Below are positions 7,252 through 9,318 of a stretch of DNA of 9,318 bases, one piece after another. Under the pieces are notes generated by a model. It made no database searches and was not told where the DNA came from. It saw only the letters and a program-made list of their open reading frames with translations. The translations under genes were made by a program, and so were the position numbers. Each line of letters starts with the position of its first letter. The stretch's first letter is position 1. This DNA is from Bacillota bacterium (lineage in GTDB: Bacteria; Bacillota_A; Clostridia; Peptostreptococcales; Anaerovoracaceae). The stretch lies in NCBI GenBank assembly GCA_017437925.1, contig JAFRWQ010000059.1, positions 1 to 9,318 of the forward strand, read 5' to 3'.

Positions 7252-8183
7252 TAAAGGTCCTCTTCGTCTGCGGTCCGACTGCGGTGGGAAAGACCGAATA
7301 TTCCATAAGGCTTGCGGAAGACCTGGGAGGCGAGATAATATCAGCCGACTCCATGCAGATATACAAATACATGGACATAGGAAGCGCAAAGCCCACGGCT
7401 GAAGAGAGGGCGAGGGTCCCGCACCACCTGGTGGACTTCGCCGAGCCCTCCGAGCCTTTCAGCGCGGCTGTTTATAAAGAGCTGGCTGTCGGCGCGATAA
7501 AAGACGTCGCCTCCAGGGGAAAGCTTCCCGTGGTCAGCGGGGGCACAGGGCTTTACATAAACAGCCTTATATACGATATGGACTTTTCGGGTCCCGCGGG
7601 AGACCCTTCCTACCGCGAGCAGCTGCTGAAAGACGCGGGCAACGACCCCGCAAGGCTCTGGAACAGGCTCAGGAGCCTCGACAAGGCCGCGGCCGGGGAA
7701 ATACCCCAAAACAACGTAAAGCGCGTCTTAAGGGCCATTGAGAGGCTCGAAAAGGGCGAGGAGAGCCTGAAGCCTTTTGCCGAAGCGACCGGGCCTTCGC
7801 AGCTCATAGACCCCGTGATGATAGGCCTTAAGCGTGACAGGGCGGAACTTTATGACAGGATAGACAGAAGGGTCGATAAGCTTTTTGAAGCCGGCCTTTC
7901 CGAAGAGGTCAAAGGCCTCATGGACATGGGTCTTAAGGCCTCAGATATCGCCATGAAAGGCATAGGCTATAAAGAGATCATCGAGGCCGTCGAAGCGGGC
8001 CTTCCCCCCGAAAGTGCGTCCGACAGGATAAAGCAGAGCAGCAGGCGCTACGCCAAAAGGCAGATGACCTGGCTCAGAAGATACAAAAACATGAAGTGGT
8101 TCACCCTGGCAGGAGACGAGTTCAATAGCCGGGTGTACGAAGAGATGCTGGAATATGCCCGAAAAGAAACAAAAACTCCATAA
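7248..8183 (+). CDS. miaA: tRNA dimethylallyltransferase MiaA
   Basis: MiaA transfers a dimethylallyl group from DMAPP to N6 of adenosine 37 in tRNAs that read codons starting with U, giving i6A, which steadies codon-anticodon pairing and is the substrate of MiaB. The 311-residue protein is full length. It shows the P-loop GPTAVGKT (9-16), DSMQIYKYMDIGSAKPT (34-50) with D34 at the expected general-base position, HHLVDF (59-64), SGGTGLYI (97-104), IGLKRDR, GIGYKEI (238-244) and the C-terminal QSSRRYAKRQMTWLRR. GSAKP replaces the more common GTAKP, a mild change. The ATGA overlap with mutL and the downstream overlap with the recombinase gene place it in the middle of a tightly packed unit. The mutL-miaA order is classic in many bacteria; hfq often follows miaA but does not here. 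Confidence 0.97.
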   Translation: MIKVLFVCGPTAVGKTEYSIRLAEDLGGEIISADSMQIYKYMDIGSAKPTAEERARVPHHLVDFAEPSEPFSAAVYKELAVGAIKDVASRGKLPVVSGGTGLYINSLIYDMDFSGPAGDPSYREQLLKDAGNDPARLWNRLRSLDKAAAGEIPQNNVKRVLRAIERLEKGEESLKPFAEATGPSQLIDPVMIGLKRDRAELYDRIDRRVDKLFEAGLSEEVKGLMDMGLKASDIAMKGIGYKEIIEAVEAGLPPESASDRIKQSSRRYAKRQMTWLRRYKNMKWFTLAGDEFNSRVYEEMLEYARKETKTP

Positions 8184-9297
8184 CAAGACCGACAAGCCGG
8201 ACAATGTGGTGGAGAGGGAAAACAAAATACTGGAGGAGAGCGAGAAGCTTCAGAAGCTTTTCCCGGCCTGGATGCGGGGCTACTTCATGTACCTCAGGAG
8301 CAGCGTCCTGCCCATGACCAGGCTGGCGTACCTGAGGGATCTGCGCTTCTTCTGCGAATACCTGCTGAAAGAGACCGATATGGCCGAAGGGATCGAAGAC
8401 ATAAAAGACCTGAAAACGGAGCATTTCGGAAAGATCACAGCTTCCGACGTCAACATCTTCATCGACTACTGCAGGCGCTACAAGGTGGAGGACGAAGAAG
8501 GCGGAGAGACCATATACGAGAACAGGAATCCGTCCCTCAGCAGAAAGAAATCCTCGGTCTCGGTCTTCTTCAAGTACCTCTACAGGGACGGCCTGGTCGA
8601 AAAGAACATCACCGACGGCTTCGACCCCATAAGGCTGCCCAAGCCCGGCGAGCGGGAGATAAAGGCCCTGCAGGACGACGAGGTCATGAAGATGCTCGAC
8701 GCCGTGACCACCGGAAGCGGTCTCACCGGCCAGGAAAAGAACTTCTGGGAGAAGACCAGGCACAGGGATAAGCTGATACTGCTGCTCCTCGTGACCTACG
8801 GGCTGAGGCTTTCGGAGCTTCAGCAGCTCAATGTCAGCTCCTTCAACTTCGACCGCGGGGAGTTCAAGATCTACCGCAAGAGGGGAAAAGAGAGCATAAT
8901 GCCCATCAACAGGACCATAACCGACGCCTTCGCCGATTATGTGAACCTGGAGAGGACTCCCGACGACGATCTTGCCGAAGAGCATAAAGACGCCCTGCTT
9001 TTAAGCCTCAGGGGCACAAGGCTCACCGACAGGCAGCTCCGTACCATTGTAAAGAAATACACCTCCATCAGCCTCGGGACCAGCAGGGACAGGGGCTACA
9101 GTCCGCATAAGCTCAGAGCCACCGCTGCGACTTCGCTGATAGCAAGAGGAAATTCCATCTACGACGTTCAGGAGCTGATGGATCACGACAACGTGACCAC
9201 CACCCAACTTTACGCAGCCCACAAGCTCAACACAAAGAGAGACCTTATAAAGAACTTCGAGTGGGATGAGGACATGAAAAAGGACGATAAAGAGTAG
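8155..9297 (+). CDS. XerS-like tyrosine site-specific recombinase
   Basis: Tyrosine recombinases cut and rejoin DNA at paired sites through a phosphotyrosine link; Xer members resolve chromosome dimers at dif. The 380-residue protein has a charged tail (1-35), a SAM-like core-binding domain (about 36-165, including WMRGYFMYL, RLAYLRDLRFFCEYLL and SVSVFFKYLYRDG) and a catalytic domain (about 170-365). The full active site is visible: R218 (TYGLRLSEL), K242 (YRKRGKES), H318 and R321 (SPHKLRATAATSL), H344 (MDHDNVTTTQLY) and Y353. The R-K and H-Y spacings (24 and 9) equal those of XerD. The segment LTGQEKNFWEKTRHRD before the arginine motif and the N-terminal layout recall XerS and clostridial relatives rather than XerC/XerD. 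The gene overlaps miaA by 29 bases, with only a weak Shine-Dalgarno (GAAGAG, 8139-8144). GTG at 8206 or 8209 would be an alternative start and would avoid the overlap. A phage or transposon integrase is less likely, as no mobile-element genes surround it. Confidence 0.85.
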   Translation: MPEKKQKLHNKTDKPDNVVERENKILEESEKLQKLFPAWMRGYFMYLRSSVLPMTRLAYLRDLRFFCEYLLKETDMAEGIEDIKDLKTEHFGKITASDVNIFIDYCRRYKVEDEEGGETIYENRNPSLSRKKSSVSVFFKYLYRDGLVEKNITDGFDPIRLPKPGEREIKALQDDEVMKMLDAVTTGSGLTGQEKNFWEKTRHRDKLILLLLVTYGLRLSELQQLNVSSFNFDRGEFKIYRKRGKESIMPINRTITDAFADYVNLERTPDDDLAEEHKDALLLSLRGTRLTDRQLRTIVKKYTSISLGTSRDRGYSPHKLRATAATSLIARGNSIYDVQELMDHDNVTTTQLYAAHKLNTKRDLIKNFEWDEDMKKDDKE

Positions 9298-9318
9298 GGG
9301 AGAGGCCGCCGGAAGAAG
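9296..9318 (+). promoter_or_regulatory. Purine-rich end of window, possible ribosome binding region of a next gene
   Basis: Directly after the recombinase stop codon are AGGGGAG (9296-9302) and GGAAGAAG (9311-9318). No start codon falls within the remaining bases and no terminator hairpin is seen, so a further + strand gene may begin just beyond the window. This is inference from a very short stretch. Confidence 0.3.

Noticed and set aside
5698..7389. A 563-codon open frame on the minus strand opposite mutL
   Set aside because: It lies entirely over the well-supported mutL and miaA coding frames. Its translation shows no recognisable domain, and long antisense frames are common in GC-rich genes with this codon bias.
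8122..8985. A 287-codon minus-strand frame over the recombinase gene
   Set aside because: The + strand frame carries a complete tyrosine recombinase active site; the antisense translation is low-complexity and matches no family I know.
8155..9297. Prophage or integrative element signalled by the integrase-like gene
   Set aside because: There are no excisionase, attachment repeats, tRNA gene or phage genes nearby; base and codon use match the neighbours and the gene is embedded in a housekeeping unit.

Overview
The window is a GC-rich (about 57-60% by eye) stretch of bacterial housekeeping DNA. It carries six genes, all on the + strand and nearly gap-free: dxs (5' end cut off by the window edge), tlyA, mutS, mutL, miaA and a XerS-like tyrosine recombinase. 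It contains no rRNA, tRNA, CRISPR array, insertion sequence or obvious prophage remnant.

Likely host: an anaerobic member of the Bacillota (class Clostridia). Three points suggest this. dxs next to tlyA and mutS-mutL-miaA are gene strings well known in Clostridia. MutL carries the endonuclease motifs of bacteria that lack MutH. The recombinase resembles the XerS-type and clostridial Xer proteins more than classical XerC/XerD. Codon use is marked by many AGG (Arg) and ATA (Ile) codons despite the high GC. This pattern is also seen in Synergistota, so the phylum call is an inference and not settled.

Layout: 1-1659 dxs (isoprenoid precursor synthesis); 1643-2458 tlyA (rRNA 2'-O-methyltransferase), TTG start inside the end of dxs; 2459-2581 the only real intergenic spacer, which may hold a weak promoter or a tiny reading frame; 2582-5218 mutS; 5215-7251 mutL, GTG start overlapping the mutS stop; 7248-8183 miaA (tRNA i6A37 synthesis), ATG overlapping the mutL stop; 8155-9297 recombinase, overlapping the end of miaA by 29 bases. 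The last 21 bases are purine-rich and could be the ribosome binding region of a further gene.

Functional reading: mutS and mutL form a methyl-independent mismatch repair pair, and both carry a recognisable sliding-clamp binding motif. Dxs makes DXP, which leads to DMAPP, and DMAPP is the prenyl donor for MiaA, so the two ends of the block are metabolically linked. TlyA and MiaA are both RNA modification enzymes. The recombinase has a complete R-K-H-R-H-Y active site and is a candidate chromosome dimer resolvase. No clearly undescribed system was found. The points most worth a second look are the Xer protein coupled to miaA, the AT-rich codon island with an inverted repeat late in tlyA, and the spacer before mutS.
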